Shown here: positions 34,009 through 44,519 of the stretch, one piece after another | Position numbering within the stretch: the first letter of the stretch is position 1 | Layout of the letters: every line of letters begins with the position of its first letter | Assembly: GCF_001276515.1 (NCBI RefSeq) | Contig: NZ_LDVZ01000003.1 | Location: forward strand, 62,001-126,000 | DNA from: Haemophilus sp. C1 | GTDB lineage: Bacteria; Pseudomonadota; Gammaproteobacteria; Enterobacterales; Pasteurellaceae | Direction of reading: 5' to 3' | DNA length: 64,000 bases | The notes under the pieces: model-generated | What the model saw: the letters and a program-made list of their open reading frames with translations, nothing else | Databases searched by the model: none | Told to the model about the DNA's origin: nothing | Position numbers and translations under genes: made by a program

Positions 34009-36651
34009 TTATTCTTCAGAACTGCTTTCTTCCAAAGAATCTTCTTCATCTGCATCACAAACACGTTCTAAACTGACTACATGTTCATCATCTGCAGTAC
34101 GAATTAAACGAACACCTTGAGTGTTACGACCAACGATGCTCACTTCGCTTACGCGTGTGCGAACAAGAGTTCCTGCATCAGTGATCAACATAATTTGGTC
34201 TGTTTCTTCTACTTGAGTTGCAGCAACCACTTTACCGTTACGCTCGCTTACTTTAATGGAGATTACGCCTTTTGTATTACGTGATTTAGTTGGGTATTCA
34301 CTTAATTGTGTGCGTTTTCCATAGCCGTTTTGCGTTGCGGTTAAAATGGCACCTTCGCCTTTTGGCACAACTAGAGAAACCACTTTATCGATATTTAAGT
34401 CTAATGCTGTTTCAGTGTTGTCATCAGAAATATCTTCAATTTCTACCGCACTTTCATCATCAGAAATATCGTTTGTTAAAGCTAGTTTGATACCGCGAAC
34501 CCCTGTTGCTAAACGCCCCATTGCACGCACAGCATTTTCTGCAAAACGTACCACACGACCTTGTGATGAGAACAACATAATTTCGTTGCTACCATCAGTA
34601 ATATCCACGCCGATTAATTCATCTTCATCACGTAAATTCAATGCGATGATACCGTTTGAACGTGGACGGCTAAATTCGGTTAAGGCGATTTTCTTCACAA
34701 TACCGCCAGCAGTTGCCATAACTACGAATTTATCTTCTTCGTAAGCAGAAACTGGCAAGATTGCAGTAATACGCTCGTTTTCTTGTAACGGAAGAATATT
34801 CACAATTGGACGACCGCGTGCGCCACGGCTTGCTTGCGGAAGTTGATATACTTTTAACCAATATAAACGGCCACGGCTAGAGAAGCAGAGGATCGTATCG
34901 TGAGTATTTGCCACCAGTAATTTTTCGATGAAATCTTCTTCTTTCATCTTCGTCGCAGATTTGCCTTTACCGCCTCGACGCTGTGCTTCATAGTCAGTTA
35001 GTGGTTGGTATTTCACATAACCTTCGTGAGAAAGCGTCACCACCACGTCTTCTTGTGCGATTAAATCTTCTAAATCAATATCGCCAGATGCGGTGGTAAT
35101 TTCAGTTAAACGATTATCTCCGAATTGTGTTTTCACTTCTTCTAATTCTTCACGAATCACTTCCATTAAGCGTTCTGCACTACTTAAAATATGAAGAAGA
35201 TCCGCAATTTTAACTAATAATTCTTCATATTCTTTTACAACTTCTTCAAAGGCAATGCCAGTTAAACGGTGTAAGCGAAGTTCTAGAATTGCGTTTACTT
35301 GCGCTGGCGATAAGTAATATTGTTCGCCTTGAATACCAAGATTTTCTTCTAAATCATCGGGACGCGCAGAAACATCAAGCAGATTAATAATATCGCTATG
35401 TAACGTCCAAGAGCGTGAACTGATTGCTGTTGCAGCTTCTTCACGGTTTTTAGAGTTGCGAATAATCGCAATCATTTCATCGATATTAGAACGAGCAACC
35501 GCTAAACCTTCCAAAATGTGCGTACGTTCACGCGCTTTGCGAAGCTCAAAGATAGAACGACGTGTAACCACTTCACGGCGGTGTAAAACGAAGGATTCAA
35601 TGATTTCTTTAAGATTAAATAAACGTGGCTGACCGTGATCCAATGCCACCATATTGATACCAAAGGTCACTTGCATTTGAGTAAGTGAGTAAAGATGGTT
35701 TAATACCACTTCCCCTACTGCATCACGTTTAATATCAATTTCAATACGGATCCCTTCTTTGTTTGAAAGGTCAGTAATATTGCTGATGCCTTCGATTTTT
35801 TTCTCGCGAATTAATTCGGCGATTTTCTCGACTAATTTTGCTTTATTTACTTGGTATGGCAATTCAGACACGATAATTTGCTCGCGTCCTTTTTCGTTGG
35901 TTTCTACCGTTGCACGAGCGCGAACATACACTTTACCACGACCAGTGCGATAGGCTTCTTCAATTCCTTTACGACCATTAATTAATGCAGCAGTCGGGAA
36001 GTCAGGCCCTGGAATATGTTGCATTAATTCATCAATGGTAATTTCATTGTTGTCGATATAAGCCAAACAACCATTTAATATTTCATTTAAGTTGTGTGGA
36101 GGAATGTTAGTTGCCATCCCCACCGCAATACCTGAAGAACCATTTGCTAAAAGTGCTGGAATACGAGTCGGCAATACATCTGGAATCATTAATTCGCCAT
36201 CATAGTTTGGCGAGAAATTGACGGTTTCTTTATCCAAATCCGTGAGTAATGCTTGCGTAATTTTTTGCATACGTACTTCGGTATAACGCATTGCAGCTGG
36301 CGCATCACCATCAATTGAACCAAAGTTACCTTGCCCATCAACCAACATATAGCGAAGTGAGAATGGTTGCGCCATACGAACGATTGTATCGTACACAGCG
36401 GAATCGCCGTGAGGATGATATTTACCGATTACATCCCCCACAACACGCGCTGATTTTACGTATTTTTTATTGGCGGTATTGCCTTCGCGATCCATTGAGA
36501 ACAACACGCGGCGATGAACTGGTTTTAAACCATCTCGAACGTCAGGTAATGCACGCCCAACGATAACCGACATCGCATAGTCAAGGTAGGAAGATTTGAG
36601 TTCTTCTTCGATATTGACAGGGGTAATAGATGATTGGATTGAATCCGTCAT
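34009..36651 (-). CDS. gyrA: DNA gyrase subunit A
   Basis: The cleavage-rejoining subunit of gyrase, which introduces negative supercoils. Starting at the ATG ending at 36651 ([20 protein letters not shown], 880 residues) there is a ribosome-binding AAGGAAT upstream. The frame extends seven codons further to 36672, a less likely start. The catalytic Tyr123 is in [10 protein letters not shown]. The quinolone-resistance region HGDSAVYD has Ser84 and Asp88, the sensitive residues. The C-terminal half is the DNA-wrapping beta-pinwheel with the GyrA box QRRGGKG. The acidic C-terminal tail ends in EESSSEE. gyrB is not nearby. Confidence 0.98.
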   Translation of the reverse strand: MTDSIQSSITPVNIEEELKSSYLDYAMSVIVGRALPDVRDGLKPVHRRVLFSMDREGNTANKKYVKSARVVGDVIGKYHPHGDSAVYDTIVRMAQPFSLRYMLVDGQGNFGSIDGDAPAAMRYTEVRMQKITQALLTDLDKETVNFSPNYDGELMIPDVLPTRIPALLANGSSGIAVGMATNIPPHNLNEILNGCLAYIDNNEITIDELMQHIPGPDFPTAALINGRKGIEEAYRTGRGKVYVRARATVETNEKGREQIIVSELPYQVNKAKLVEKIAELIREKKIEGISNITDLSNKEGIRIEIDIKRDAVGEVVLNHLYSLTQMQVTFGINMVALDHGQPRLFNLKEIIESFVLHRREVVTRRSIFELRKARERTHILEGLAVARSNIDEMIAIIRNSKNREEAATAISSRSWTLHSDIINLLDVSARPDDLEENLGIQGEQYYLSPAQVNAILELRLHRLTGIAFEEVVKEYEELLVKIADLLHILSSAERLMEVIREELEEVKTQFGDNRLTEITTASGDIDLEDLIAQEDVVVTLSHEGYVKYQPLTDYEAQRRGGKGKSATKMKEEDFIEKLLVANTHDTILCFSSRGRLYWLKVYQLPQASRGARGRPIVNILPLQENERITAILPVSAYEEDKFVVMATAGGIVKKIALTEFSRPRSNGIIALNLRDEDELIGVDITDGSNEIMLFSSQGRVVRFAENAVRAMGRLATGVRGIKLALTNDISDDESAVEIEDISDDNTETALDLNIDKVVSLVVPKGEGAILTATQNGYGKRTQLSEYPTKSRNTKGVISIKVSERNGKVVAATQVEETDQIMLITDAGTLVRTRVSEVSIVGRNTQGVRLIRTADDEHVVSLERVCDADEEDSLEESSSEE

Positions 36652-36710
36652 TGGTATTCCTTTTTTGATCAAAAATTGTGGCGGATTATAGCATAAAGGT
36701 ATGTTTTTTA

Positions 36711-37219
36711 CATTAGGATTTCGCCTAATGGCGACTTACTTTCTTTTGCTTGTACAAAAGAAAGTAAGCAAAGAAAAGTACCCCCAGTTAAATCGCTGAT
36801 CTTTGCTTTGTTTCAATTTTCTTTACGGCAATTTTCTAAACTCGCAACTACGTTGCTCAAACAGACGAAAATTGCCTAAAAATTGAAAGTCGCAAAGGCG
36901 ATTTATATAGGGCTCGAGTTTATCGGAGGATCATTTAAAAAGTGCGGTTGGTTTTAGGGAGGTTTTTATAGGTCGTTTTATTTGTAGGTAGAATTAAATG
37001 GGTTCCCTTCTTTTCCGCCTTTGTTTCATAGAATTTGTAGGAAATTTTCGTCTGTTTGAGCCGTTTGCGGCGAGTTCAGAAAATTTCCGTTAAGCAAATT
37101 GTATGAAACAAAGGAAATAAGGAAAAGCAGGGGCGCTTTTCTTTTGCCTACTTTTCTTTGGCGAAGCAAAGAAAAGTAGGTCGTACTTTCAAGAATTGAA
37201 AGTACGAAATAAGCCTAAT
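36711..37219. repeat. Composite inverted-repeat element, about 0.5 kb, noncoding
   Basis: The gap between gyrA and ycaO is filled by nested palindromes. The outer ends are inverted (ATTAGG...TTTCG at the left, complementary CGAAATAAGCCTAAT at the right). Near them lie perfect hairpins: 36735-36768 (14-base arms), 37147-37180 (14-base arms) and 37181-37207 (11-base arms). Inside, a 50-base module (36827-36876) has an inverted, mostly matching copy at 37040-37088 with the shared core GCTCAAACAGACGAAAA. The first module is itself closed by GGCAATTTTC/GAAAATTGCC. No open frame covers it. One uptake sequence lies near its centre. It looks like a dispersed element whose right end touches the ycaO stop codon. 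Confidence 0.75.
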
Positions 37220-38983
37220 TTATTTTTGATGTGTTTGCTTCGCTTTCTGCAACTTCCCATAAGCCTCTAGCAACGCCTGATGCTCCTTAAAGTTTTCCAA
37301 ATTTTCATCACTTGCTGGAAGATTGTAGAACGGATTGCCATCTTCAGAGACAGCAGCCCAAGCTTGTTTAACCGCATCTTTACCATACATTTTCTCAAAC
37401 ACTGCACGATATTGTGCTGGGTCGCGATTTTGATCTAAATGTAATTCAATGATGGAAATTAATGCACGGTAATAATTCACACGTTCTACAGTAAATACAG
37501 AACTATTCATATTCAGCGTCCAGTTTGCCCAATCTAATGCCTGTTCTAATTCGCCTAATGCAAGATGGAGCATTGATTTTAATTCGCCCACGCGTAAGGT
37601 TGTCCAGCCGCTATTTTTAGGAGCAACGATACCGATAAATTCACGCACGCGAGTTGCATCGTCAATATCTTGTCCGTCTAATTCTTCTAATAATTCTTGA
37701 TAGGTTTCCGCATCGTGATGCCAGTTTGGTAAATCGAGTAAAATTTCGCGCCAGTCCATGCCCATATTGTTGTTGGCGTAAATTAAATCGTCTGCAGGAT
37801 AAATATCAGACATACCTGGCACAATAATACGGCACGCATAGACATCTAAATGGTTGTAATCCATTACGTAAACTTCTTTTTCATCCGCACGGAAAATTGC
37901 CATTAAATTATTGTATTCTTCCTGCGTTGTACCACTGAAATCCCAATCAGCAAATTCATAATCTGGTGTTTGTTTAAATAAATCCCAAGAAATTAAACCG
38001 CTAGAATCAATAAAGTGGGTTTCTAAATTAGCGTGTTCAGCCACATCATCATTATTGAAAGATGGCGGAGAGAAAACATCCAAATCTTTCAAGCTACGAC
38101 CTTGTAAAAGTTCAGTCACCGTACGTTCTAATGCTACTTGGAAATTTGGATGTGCACCGAAAGAGGCAAAGCACGTACCGTTATTTGGATTTAATAATAC
38201 GACGCAAATAACAGGGTATTTTCCGCCAAGTGAAGCATCAAACGCATAAATAGGGAAACCTTCTTCCTCTAATTTTGCAATGGAAGCCTTAATAGATGGA
38301 TAGCGATCCATCACCGATTTTGGAATTTCTGGCAGACTAATTGCTTCAGCGATAATTTTGTTTTTCACATAACGCTCAAAGACTTCTGACAAGCCTTGCA
38401 CGCGTGCTTCAAATTTTGTATTGCCCGCAGACATCCCATTTGAGACATAAAGGTTGGCAATAATACTTTGTGGAATGTAAACGGTTTGTTCGTCCGATTG
38501 ACGAATATAAGGCATAGCAACGATCCCACGATCATAATTGCCAGATTGTAAATCGACTAATAATTCAGGCGTAAGCTCGGCATTAGGATCAAAATAATCC
38601 AATAAATAATCATCTAAAATGCCATTAGGCAGTAAAGCATCATCTTCAATCGGGAACCATTTTTCATTGGGGTAATGTACAAAATCGCTGTTTGCAATCT
38701 TTTGCCCTAAATAGAAATCAGCAAAAAAATAGTTGGTGGAAAGACGTTCAAAATATTCGCCAAGAGCGGAGGCTAACGCCGCTTTTTTGCTAGCCCCTTT
38801 ACCATTAGAAAAACACTGTGGGCAGTCTTTATCGCGAATATGCACAGACCACACATTTGGCACCGGATTCAACCAAGATGCTTCTTCAATATTAAAACCA
38901 AGTGCGGTCAATTTTTGCTGAAATTTTGCAATACTATCTTCCAATGCGGCATCTTTGCCAGGGATAAAAGTTTGTTCTGTCAT
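37220..38983 (-). CDS. ycaO: YcaO-family protein
   Basis: A 587-residue protein like E. coli YcaO, which is reported to assist RimO in beta-methylthiolation of ribosomal protein S12. YcaO enzymes are ATP-dependent and activate amide bonds. The ATG at 38981-38983 (MTEQTFIPGKDAALEDSI) has TAGGAAC upstream. The open frame further upstream overlaps uptake sequences and is not coding. Visible features are CPQCFSNGKGASKKAALASALGEYFER (ATP-binding Glu region, residues ~55-82), GLSEVFERYVK and a C-terminal tetratricopeptide-like part. No RiPP precursor gene is adjacent, so a housekeeping role is more likely. Confidence 0.9.
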   Translation of the reverse strand: MTEQTFIPGKDAALEDSIAKFQQKLTALGFNIEEASWLNPVPNVWSVHIRDKDCPQCFSNGKGASKKAALASALGEYFERLSTNYFFADFYLGQKIANSDFVHYPNEKWFPIEDDALLPNGILDDYLLDYFDPNAELTPELLVDLQSGNYDRGIVAMPYIRQSDEQTVYIPQSIIANLYVSNGMSAGNTKFEARVQGLSEVFERYVKNKIIAEAISLPEIPKSVMDRYPSIKASIAKLEEEGFPIYAFDASLGGKYPVICVVLLNPNNGTCFASFGAHPNFQVALERTVTELLQGRSLKDLDVFSPPSFNNDDVAEHANLETHFIDSSGLISWDLFKQTPDYEFADWDFSGTTQEEYNNLMAIFRADEKEVYVMDYNHLDVYACRIIVPGMSDIYPADDLIYANNNMGMDWREILLDLPNWHHDAETYQELLEELDGQDIDDATRVREFIGIVAPKNSGWTTLRVGELKSMLHLALGELEQALDWANWTLNMNSSVFTVERVNYYRALISIIELHLDQNRDPAQYRAVFEKMYGKDAVKQAWAAVSEDGNPFYNLPASDENLENFKEHQALLEAYGKLQKAKQTHQK

Positions 38984-39101
38984 TTTTGTTCCTAAATGAG
39001 AAAAAAGTGCGGTGAATAATAGGGGAGTTTTAATGGCTGGGCAAGATTTTTTCGGCAAAAATGAACCCCGAAAAATGTCGGGGTTTTCTACCGCACTTTT
39101 C

Positions 39102-41094
39102 TTAGAATTGATAGCGCATATTTGAGAAGAATAGACGACCTTCTTCTGGATAACCGGCTTGATAGTAGTAGTTTTTATCAAAGATATTTGACACACCCGC
39201 TTCTAAGCTAAGTTGTTTGGTGATGTTATAAATCACTTTAGCATTTGTGTTACCAAAACCTGAAAGTTTTACCGTTTTAGCATCATCTAAATAATAGCGA
39301 CCGTGTTCCGCTTCTTGACTGATATAAAACGCAATACTTGGTACAATTCTCCAATCTACATAAGCAAAGAATTTGTGTTTTGGAACATCTGTGACGATAA
39401 GATGTTTCGTTTTATTTTTTGCTTGAGTGTAGGTGTAGTTTGCACCAAGAGTTAAATTATCAGTAGCAAAAATGGACGCGGCAAGTTCAGCACCTCTAAA
39501 GATTTCTTTACCAACATTTTGCTCTTGGCTGACGCTATGAGTAATTGCCACTGTATCAATCGCATCTTTCACTTCAGAATAGAATAATGCACCATCTAAT
39601 CTTAACCAATCACCAAAAGTACGCATATAACTGGCTTCATTCATAATGGTAAGCTGTTTCAGGGCTTAAGAATGGATTGGGTTCTGTTTTACCAAAACGA
39701 CGAGAATAACGTTCTTTCATTGTGGCAAAGCGAGTTTTTTTCGCGAAGCTAAGTGAAAACTCGTCATTTTTATCAAAGTTATGTACGAGTTTAACTTGAT
39801 AATTAAGTGCCTGTTTATTGCCAATATCAAAAGGACAAATTGCGTTATTTTTGCCTGTTTTCGTACATTTTTTTTCATACTGTTCTGCACGATTAGATTG
39901 GCGATAGTCGTAGCTTACGCCTGTGACCAATTTTGTTTGATCAGTAAAAGCATAAGCATTTTCTAAGCCAAAACTATAAGTGCGGTCTTTATCAACTTCA
40001 ACCGGATCATTGTTGTTATGCGCACGGTGAACATCATATTTCACAATGGCAGAAAATTTTAAGCTATCTTTTGTCGTTAAATCACCGCCTAAGTCAAAAC
40101 CCGCGCCATAGGAATAGTCTCGGTAAAAACTATTGAAAGCATATTTTTTAGTCTGTTTGGTGAATGTTTCATCATCAAAAGAGCGTAAATCATTTTTGAA
40201 TGAATCGTAGAAGACTTTTGTATTCAAATAGAGATTGTGTGCATCAAATTCAGTATGGGATAGGAAATACATACTATCTTTATCCCATATCGGCCAACGC
40301 CAGTATCTTCCTGAACCATCTTTACCTGAATAAAGCGGTGACTGCTTATTCCCTTTTTGCGTAGAAAGTACCAAGGCATATTCATCAGATTTGTTTGGCG
40401 TAAAGGCCATTTTTAGGCTTAGTTTTTTATCTCGTTGAATAGAGTTTTCAGCTCTGCCGCCGTCATCGCCTTTTGGATTAATTTGTTGATAATGACGAGA
40501 GAGTTGAGCACCTTGTTTTTCAAGGAATGAGCCACTTAATTGTGCGTAGAACAATTCTTGTTTAGTGCCTAAGTTAAAATAAGTTTGGTTTGTTCCCGTA
40601 TTGCCACTTTTACCATGGGAAAAACCATATCCAATAGCGCCTTCCAATTCTTTTGTTGGTTTTTGAGTGATAAGGTTTACTGCACCACCTAAGGTATTGG
40701 CGCCATATAATACGGAGCTTGCGCCTTTGGAAATATCAATACGAGATAAGTCAAAAGTTGTAAAACGACCAATATCCATATTGCCATCATAGGGGACATA
40801 AACTGGGATACCATCAATAAAGACTGGTACTCGTCGCGCATTAAAACCACGTACGAGTAAATTGTGTTCGTTACGCCCGCCACTACGTTCTAAAAAAACA
40901 CCCGGAGTGGATTTTGCAACATCCGAAACACGAATTTGATTGTTTCTTTGTAAATCAGATTGCTCGATTCTGCTGGTACTTAGGTCGGTGCTGTTTTCAC
41001 CAATTACTTCAATTTGACCAAGAGTGAAAACATTATCTGCATAGGCAGGTAAACACGCCAAACCAATGGCGGTGCAAAGTAAGGTTTTTTTCAT
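39102..41094 (-). pseudogene. TonB-dependent outer-membrane receptor, interrupted by a frameshift
   Basis: The first 485 residues (39637-41094) have a signal peptide (MKKTLLCTAIGLACLPAYA), a TonB-box-like TLGQIEVIGE, a plug domain (VRGFNARRVPVFIDGIPVYVPYDG, then ISKGASSVLYGANTLGGAVNLIT) and barrel strands up to FLSPETAYHYE, then TGA. The barrel continues in another frame (39102-39644) with FGDWLRLDGALFYSEVKD and ends in the terminal aromatic FSNMRYQF. The shift lies within about 39630-39650 and fits a 1-base insertion or 2-base deletion. No simple repeat tract is there, so it looks like a fixed mutation or a sequencing error rather than a phase switch. Complete, it would have about 664 residues. 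Divergent from the ABC operon that follows. Confidence 0.85.
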
Positions 41095-41118
41095 ATTAAG
41101 ATCCTTCTTTGATTAGGG

Positions 41119-41595
41119 TTACAGTAACGTTGGATTGAACCGCACTTTCAATGCAATCGTAATTGCGGCGAAAATTTTTTCATCGTTGAGAGGAAAGTTT
41201 TCGCGTAAAGTGCGGTGGGAATCAGTTATGTTTATTTGAGCTTGTGATAATTCATTTAATAAAATCGGGAGAGAAAGATTAAGTTGCTCGGCGATTTGTT
41301 GAATAGAGAAATGCTCGAAAGTCATCATCAAGCGATCTAAATTGCAGTAAGAGGGCATGCGATTATGTGTGATAAGATCGGCAAATTGAGTGTTGATTTT
41401 TACCCATTTCTTCTTACGGCTATAAAAATGCAGTAACAAACCAAATACGGTAAATCCAGCAAAGAAAAGATGAATGTCTAAGGCTTGACTAAAAGGAAAT
41501 CCTAGCCACATTGAAATGCCACTTGCAACAACGAAAAGTAAACTTAAGGCTAGTCCCCACACTAAGAAAAATTTATAAATCACTTCAAATTTCAT
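41119..41595 (-). CDS. Two-helix membrane protein with helix-turn-helix-like tail, unknown function
   Basis: A 158-residue protein. Two hydrophobic helices (about residues 8-32 and 40-60, the second containing FFAGFTVFGLLLHFYSRKKK) are followed by a soluble region with FEHFSIQQIAEQLNLSLPILLNEL, which resembles a helix-turn-helix. It precedes the receptor gene by 24 bases and shares its divergent promoter with the ABC operon, so it probably belongs to the uptake system, perhaps as a sensor or a receptor accessory. I recognise no named family. AAAGGATAATTC precedes the ATG. Confidence 0.75.
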   Translation of the reverse strand: MKFEVIYKFFLVWGLALSLLFVVASGISMWLGFPFSQALDIHLFFAGFTVFGLLLHFYSRKKKWVKINTQFADLITHNRMPSYCNLDRLMMTFEHFSIQQIAEQLNLSLPILLNELSQAQINITDSHRTLRENFPLNDEKIFAAITIALKVRFNPTLL

Positions 41596-41624
41596 TGAAT
41601 TATCCTTTATCTACGGAATAAATC

Positions 41625-41647
41625 TATATAATAAAATATATAACGTT
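41625..41647. promoter_or_regulatory. ModE-like operator 1
   Basis: TATATA, six bases, then TATATAACGTT. The half-site and the six-base spacing match the E. coli ModE consensus as I remember it (ATCGnTATATA-N6-TATATAACGAT). The left outer bases match poorly and the right half has one mismatch. It is 30-52 bases upstream of the leftward membrane-protein gene. Confidence 0.55.
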
Positions 41648-41680
41648 AAATATTATAGAACTATTTTGCCTATTTTTGCT

Positions 41681-41707
41681 ACGTTATATTTAAATAAATA
41701 TAGCGAT
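41681..41707. promoter_or_regulatory. ModE-like operator 2
   Basis: ACGTTATATT, then six bases, then AATATAGCGAT. It is a close match to both outer parts of the ModE consensus (CGTTATAT on one side, ATATAnCGAT on the other) with the correct six-base spacer. It ends 43 bases before the binding-protein start codon and would overlap its promoter. The only other notable feature of this divergent region is its extreme AT content. Confidence 0.6.
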
Positions 41708-41749
41708 GTTGTAAAATTAGCCATTATTTCTCATTTTTAAGGAGCTAAA

Positions 41750-42742
41750 ATGAAAAAAATGTTCACGATTTTCACCGCACTTTTTGCTTTGCAAGTGAGT
41801 GCTCAAGATTTAACTTACCAAGCAGGCAGCTTGCCTGAACCAGCCAAAATTGAAAAAGTATTAAGCGCGGGGAACCCGAGTGATGTGTTGTTACTTGCTG
41901 TTGCACCTGAAAAATTAGCAGGCTTTGCTGGCTTTAAAATGGAATCAAAAGCAGGTGCGTTGTTTGATGGTGAGATTAAAAAATTACCCACACTCGGTAA
42001 AATTGCGGGAAAAGGCAGCACGCTTTCTGCAGAAAAAATCGTTGCGTTAAAACCTGACTTGATTATTGATGTGGGGAATATTGCGCCGAATTATAAAGAT
42101 CAAGCTGACCGCACTTTTGCTCAAACTCAAGTGCCTTATTTGTTGTTAGATGGCAGATTAAGTGAAACGCCTGCTTTGTTACGTAAATTAGGTAAGTTGC
42201 TTGGTAACGAAAAACAAGCTGAAGCACAAGCCAAATATGCGGAAGAAACCCTTAAACAAGCACTCTATTTTGCTAAACAACATCATAAAACTGCCTATTT
42301 AGCGCGTAATGCGGATGGTTTGCAAACCGGTCAAAAAGGTTCGATTCATACGGAAGCAATGGAATTGATTGGCTTGGAAAACGTCGCAGAGGGAGATCAA
42401 AAAGGCTTAACTCAAGTTTCAATGGAACAACTTTTATTGTGGAATCCTCAAATGATTTTCACCCAATATGATGAGTTTTATAAAGCGCTTGAAAACAATC
42501 CGCAATGGAAAGAATTAAGTGCGGTGAAAAATCAGCAAGTTTTCTTTGTGCCGCATACACCATTTGGTTGGATTGATTCACCACCAAGTTTAAACCGTTT
42601 ATTAGGCGTGCGTTGGTTACAACATATGTTGAGTGGTAGGGCGAATGCTGACTTTGTGCCTGAAATTCAACGTTTTTATAAATTGTTCTATCACATTGAC
42701 TTAAGCAATGAACAAGCACTTAAGTTGTTTCAAGTAAAATGA
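41750..42742 (+). CDS. FecB/BtuF-type periplasmic metal-chelate binding protein
   Basis: A 330-residue secreted protein (signal MKKMFTIFTALFALQVSA, cleavage before QDL) of the cluster A-II substrate-binding class. It has the typical KLPTLGKIAGKGSTLSAEKIVALKPDLIIDVGNI pattern in lobe 1, a long connecting helix, and lobe 2 with TPFGWIDSPPSLNRLLGVRWLQ. Relatives bind siderophores, haem, cobalamin or, in H. influenzae MolA, molybdate. The ligand here is unknown. TAAGGAGC precedes the ATG. The stop codon overlaps the permease start (ATGA). Uptake sequences lie at both ends of the gene. Confidence 0.88.
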   Translation: MKKMFTIFTALFALQVSAQDLTYQAGSLPEPAKIEKVLSAGNPSDVLLLAVAPEKLAGFAGFKMESKAGALFDGEIKKLPTLGKIAGKGSTLSAEKIVALKPDLIIDVGNIAPNYKDQADRTFAQTQVPYLLLDGRLSETPALLRKLGKLLGNEKQAEAQAKYAEETLKQALYFAKQHHKTAYLARNADGLQTGQKGSIHTEAMELIGLENVAEGDQKGLTQVSMEQLLLWNPQMIFTQYDEFYKALENNPQWKELSAVKNQQVFFVPHTPFGWIDSPPSLNRLLGVRWLQHMLSGRANADFVPEIQRFYKLFYHIDLSNEQALKLFQVK

Positions 42743-43755
42743 TGAGCTCGACTTTTCTTTTACGTTCGCCTCGTTTGTTTTTTATCTTGTTAGTTGGATT
42801 GTTGTTTGGCAGTATTTTACTTGCTTTGAATGTGGGAAAATACCCGCTTTCCCCTAGCCAACTTTGGGAGACAATAAGCTGTTCGTTTAGCGGGCAATAT
42901 GAAGGAAACACGGAACAAACAGTATTGTGGCAAATTCGTTTGCCACGTATTTTTGCCGCTTGTTTTGTCGGGGCTGCGCTTGCTTGTGCGGGCGCAACTT
43001 ATCAAGGTATGTTTAAAAATCCGCTTGTTTCGCCAGATATTTTGGGTGTTTCAGCGGGCGCAGGTTTTGGGGCAAGTTTGGCAATTTTTTATAATTTGCC
43101 AATGATTTATATCCAACTCTTTGCTTTTAGCGGTGGTATTTTAGCTGTGTTATGTGTATCGCTCATTGCCTCGCGTAGTCGTACACAAGATCCTATTTTG
43201 GTGTTAGTACTTTCTGGGATTGCAATTGGTTCTTTACTTGGCGCAGGCATTTCTTTGTTAAAAATTCTTGCGGATCCTTTCACTCAATTACCTTCAATCA
43301 CTTTTTGGCTACTTGGTAGCCTGACGGCTATTAATCAACAAGATTTAATTCAACTGATCCCGATGTTGTTGCTAGGGATTGTTCCCATTTTTTTATTGCG
43401 TTGGCGGTTAAATTTACTGTCTCTTGATGAAGATGACGCACAAACGCTAGGTGTACCAATTAAACGTACTCGCTGGATTTTAATTGTGTTCACCACACTT
43501 TGTACGGCAAGTGCGGTGGCAATGACAGGAATTATCGGCTGGGTTGGTTTGTTGGTACCGCACATCGCACGCTTGTTGGTGGGGGCAAATTTTATTCGTT
43601 TATTGCCGACATCCTTATTGCTTGGTGCGTCTTTTTTATTGCTTACTGATACGCTGGCTCGCACGATTGCGCCGATTGAACTGCCACTCGGTATTTTGAC
43701 TTCTGCGTGTGGTGCACCATTTTTCCTTTATTTATTAGTGCGAGGGCAAAAATAA
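42739..43755 (+). CDS. FecCD/BtuC-type ABC permease
   Basis: A 338-residue inner-membrane subunit with about ten helices. Family signatures are LWQIRLPRIFAACFVGAALACAGATYQGMFKNPLVSPDILGVSAGAGFGA in the first third, the cytoplasmic coupling region DEDDAQTLGVPIKRTRW and GWVGLLVPHIARLL near 265. It dimerises and pairs with the ATPase encoded next. It starts within the binding-protein stop codon and ends within the ATPase start codon, so the operon is translationally coupled throughout. MolB of H. influenzae, a molybdate permease, belongs to the same superfamily. Confidence 0.93.
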   Translation: MMSSTFLLRSPRLFFILLVGLLFGSILLALNVGKYPLSPSQLWETISCSFSGQYEGNTEQTVLWQIRLPRIFAACFVGAALACAGATYQGMFKNPLVSPDILGVSAGAGFGASLAIFYNLPMIYIQLFAFSGGILAVLCVSLIASRSRTQDPILVLVLSGIAIGSLLGAGISLLKILADPFTQLPSITFWLLGSLTAINQQDLIQLIPMLLLGIVPIFLLRWRLNLLSLDEDDAQTLGVPIKRTRWILIVFTTLCTASAVAMTGIIGWVGLLVPHIARLLVGANFIRLLPTSLLLGASFLLLTDTLARTIAPIELPLGILTSACGAPFFLYLLVRGQK

Positions 43756-44519
43756 TGTTACTCGAAACACAAAATCTTGCCATTGGCTATGAAGGAAAAA
43801 CGCTTGTTCAACGTATCCGATTTACCCTAGAGGAAAATCAAATTTGTTGTTTACTTGGTGCAAATGGCGCAGGCAAAAGTACGTTTTTGAAAACCTTATT
43901 AGGGTTACAGCCACCAATTAACGGTGAGATTTTTTGGCAAGGAAAATCACTTTCTCATTATTCACCAACAGAATTGGCTCGTCATATTGCTTATGTGCCA
44001 CAAGCACATTCTCATTTATTTCCTTTTTTAGTGCAGGATATGGTGATGATGGGAAGAAGTGCTTTTTTGAAGTGGTATCAAACTCCGAAAAAATCTGATT
44101 TGGATTTGGCATTAATGGCGTTGCAAGAGTTAGAAATTGCTCATCTTGCGCAGCGTTATTATCATCAATTAAGTGGTGGTGAAAAACAGCTTGTGTTGAT
44201 TGCCCGCGCGATCGCTCAACAAGCCAAACTTTTAATTATGGATGAGCCGACTTCCAGCCTTGATTTTGGTAATCAAATTCGAGTGTTAGAAAAAATAAAA
44301 CAACTGCAAAAGCAAAATATTGCGCTTATTATTAGCACGCATAATCCACAACAAGCGGCATTTTTAGGGGATAATATTGTTTTGCTTGATCAACAATTTG
44401 GCTTTCAACAAGGCGATAAAAAACATTTATTAACCTTAGAAAACTTGGCGAAAATTTACCGCACTTCGCCCGAACTTTTACATCAACATTTGAATAACTA
44501 CATTGAAAAATCACTATGA
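43755..44519 (+). CDS. FecE/BtuD-type ABC ATPase
   Basis: A 254-residue ATPase with Walker A LLGANGAGKST (about 34-44), Q-loop YVPQAH, signature LSGGEKQLVLIARAIAQ, Walker B LLIMDEPTSSLD and switch STHNP. I start it at the ATG at 43755, which overlaps the permease stop (TAATG). The frame is open further upstream but inside the permease gene. It powers uptake by the FecCD-type permease. The stop overlaps the methyltransferase start (ATGA). Confidence 0.94.
   Translation: MLLETQNLAIGYEGKTLVQRIRFTLEENQICCLLGANGAGKSTFLKTLLGLQPPINGEIFWQGKSLSHYSPTELARHIAYVPQAHSHLFPFLVQDMVMMGRSAFLKWYQTPKKSDLDLALMALQELEIAHLAQRYYHQLSGGEKQLVLIARAIAQQAKLLIMDEPTSSLDFGNQIRVLEKIKQLQKQNIALIISTHNPQQAAFLGDNIVLLDQQFGFQQGDKKHLLTLENLAKIYRTSPELLHQHLNNYIEKSL

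Noticed and set aside
37220-38983. RiPP (azoline peptide) biosynthesis locus around ycaO
   Set aside because: No precursor peptide, cyclodehydratase partner or export gene is adjacent. The protein has the length and features of the housekeeping YcaO.
39630-39660. Phase-variable switch in the TonB-dependent receptor
   Set aside because: There is no homopolymer or short tandem repeat at the frameshift that would make it reversible.
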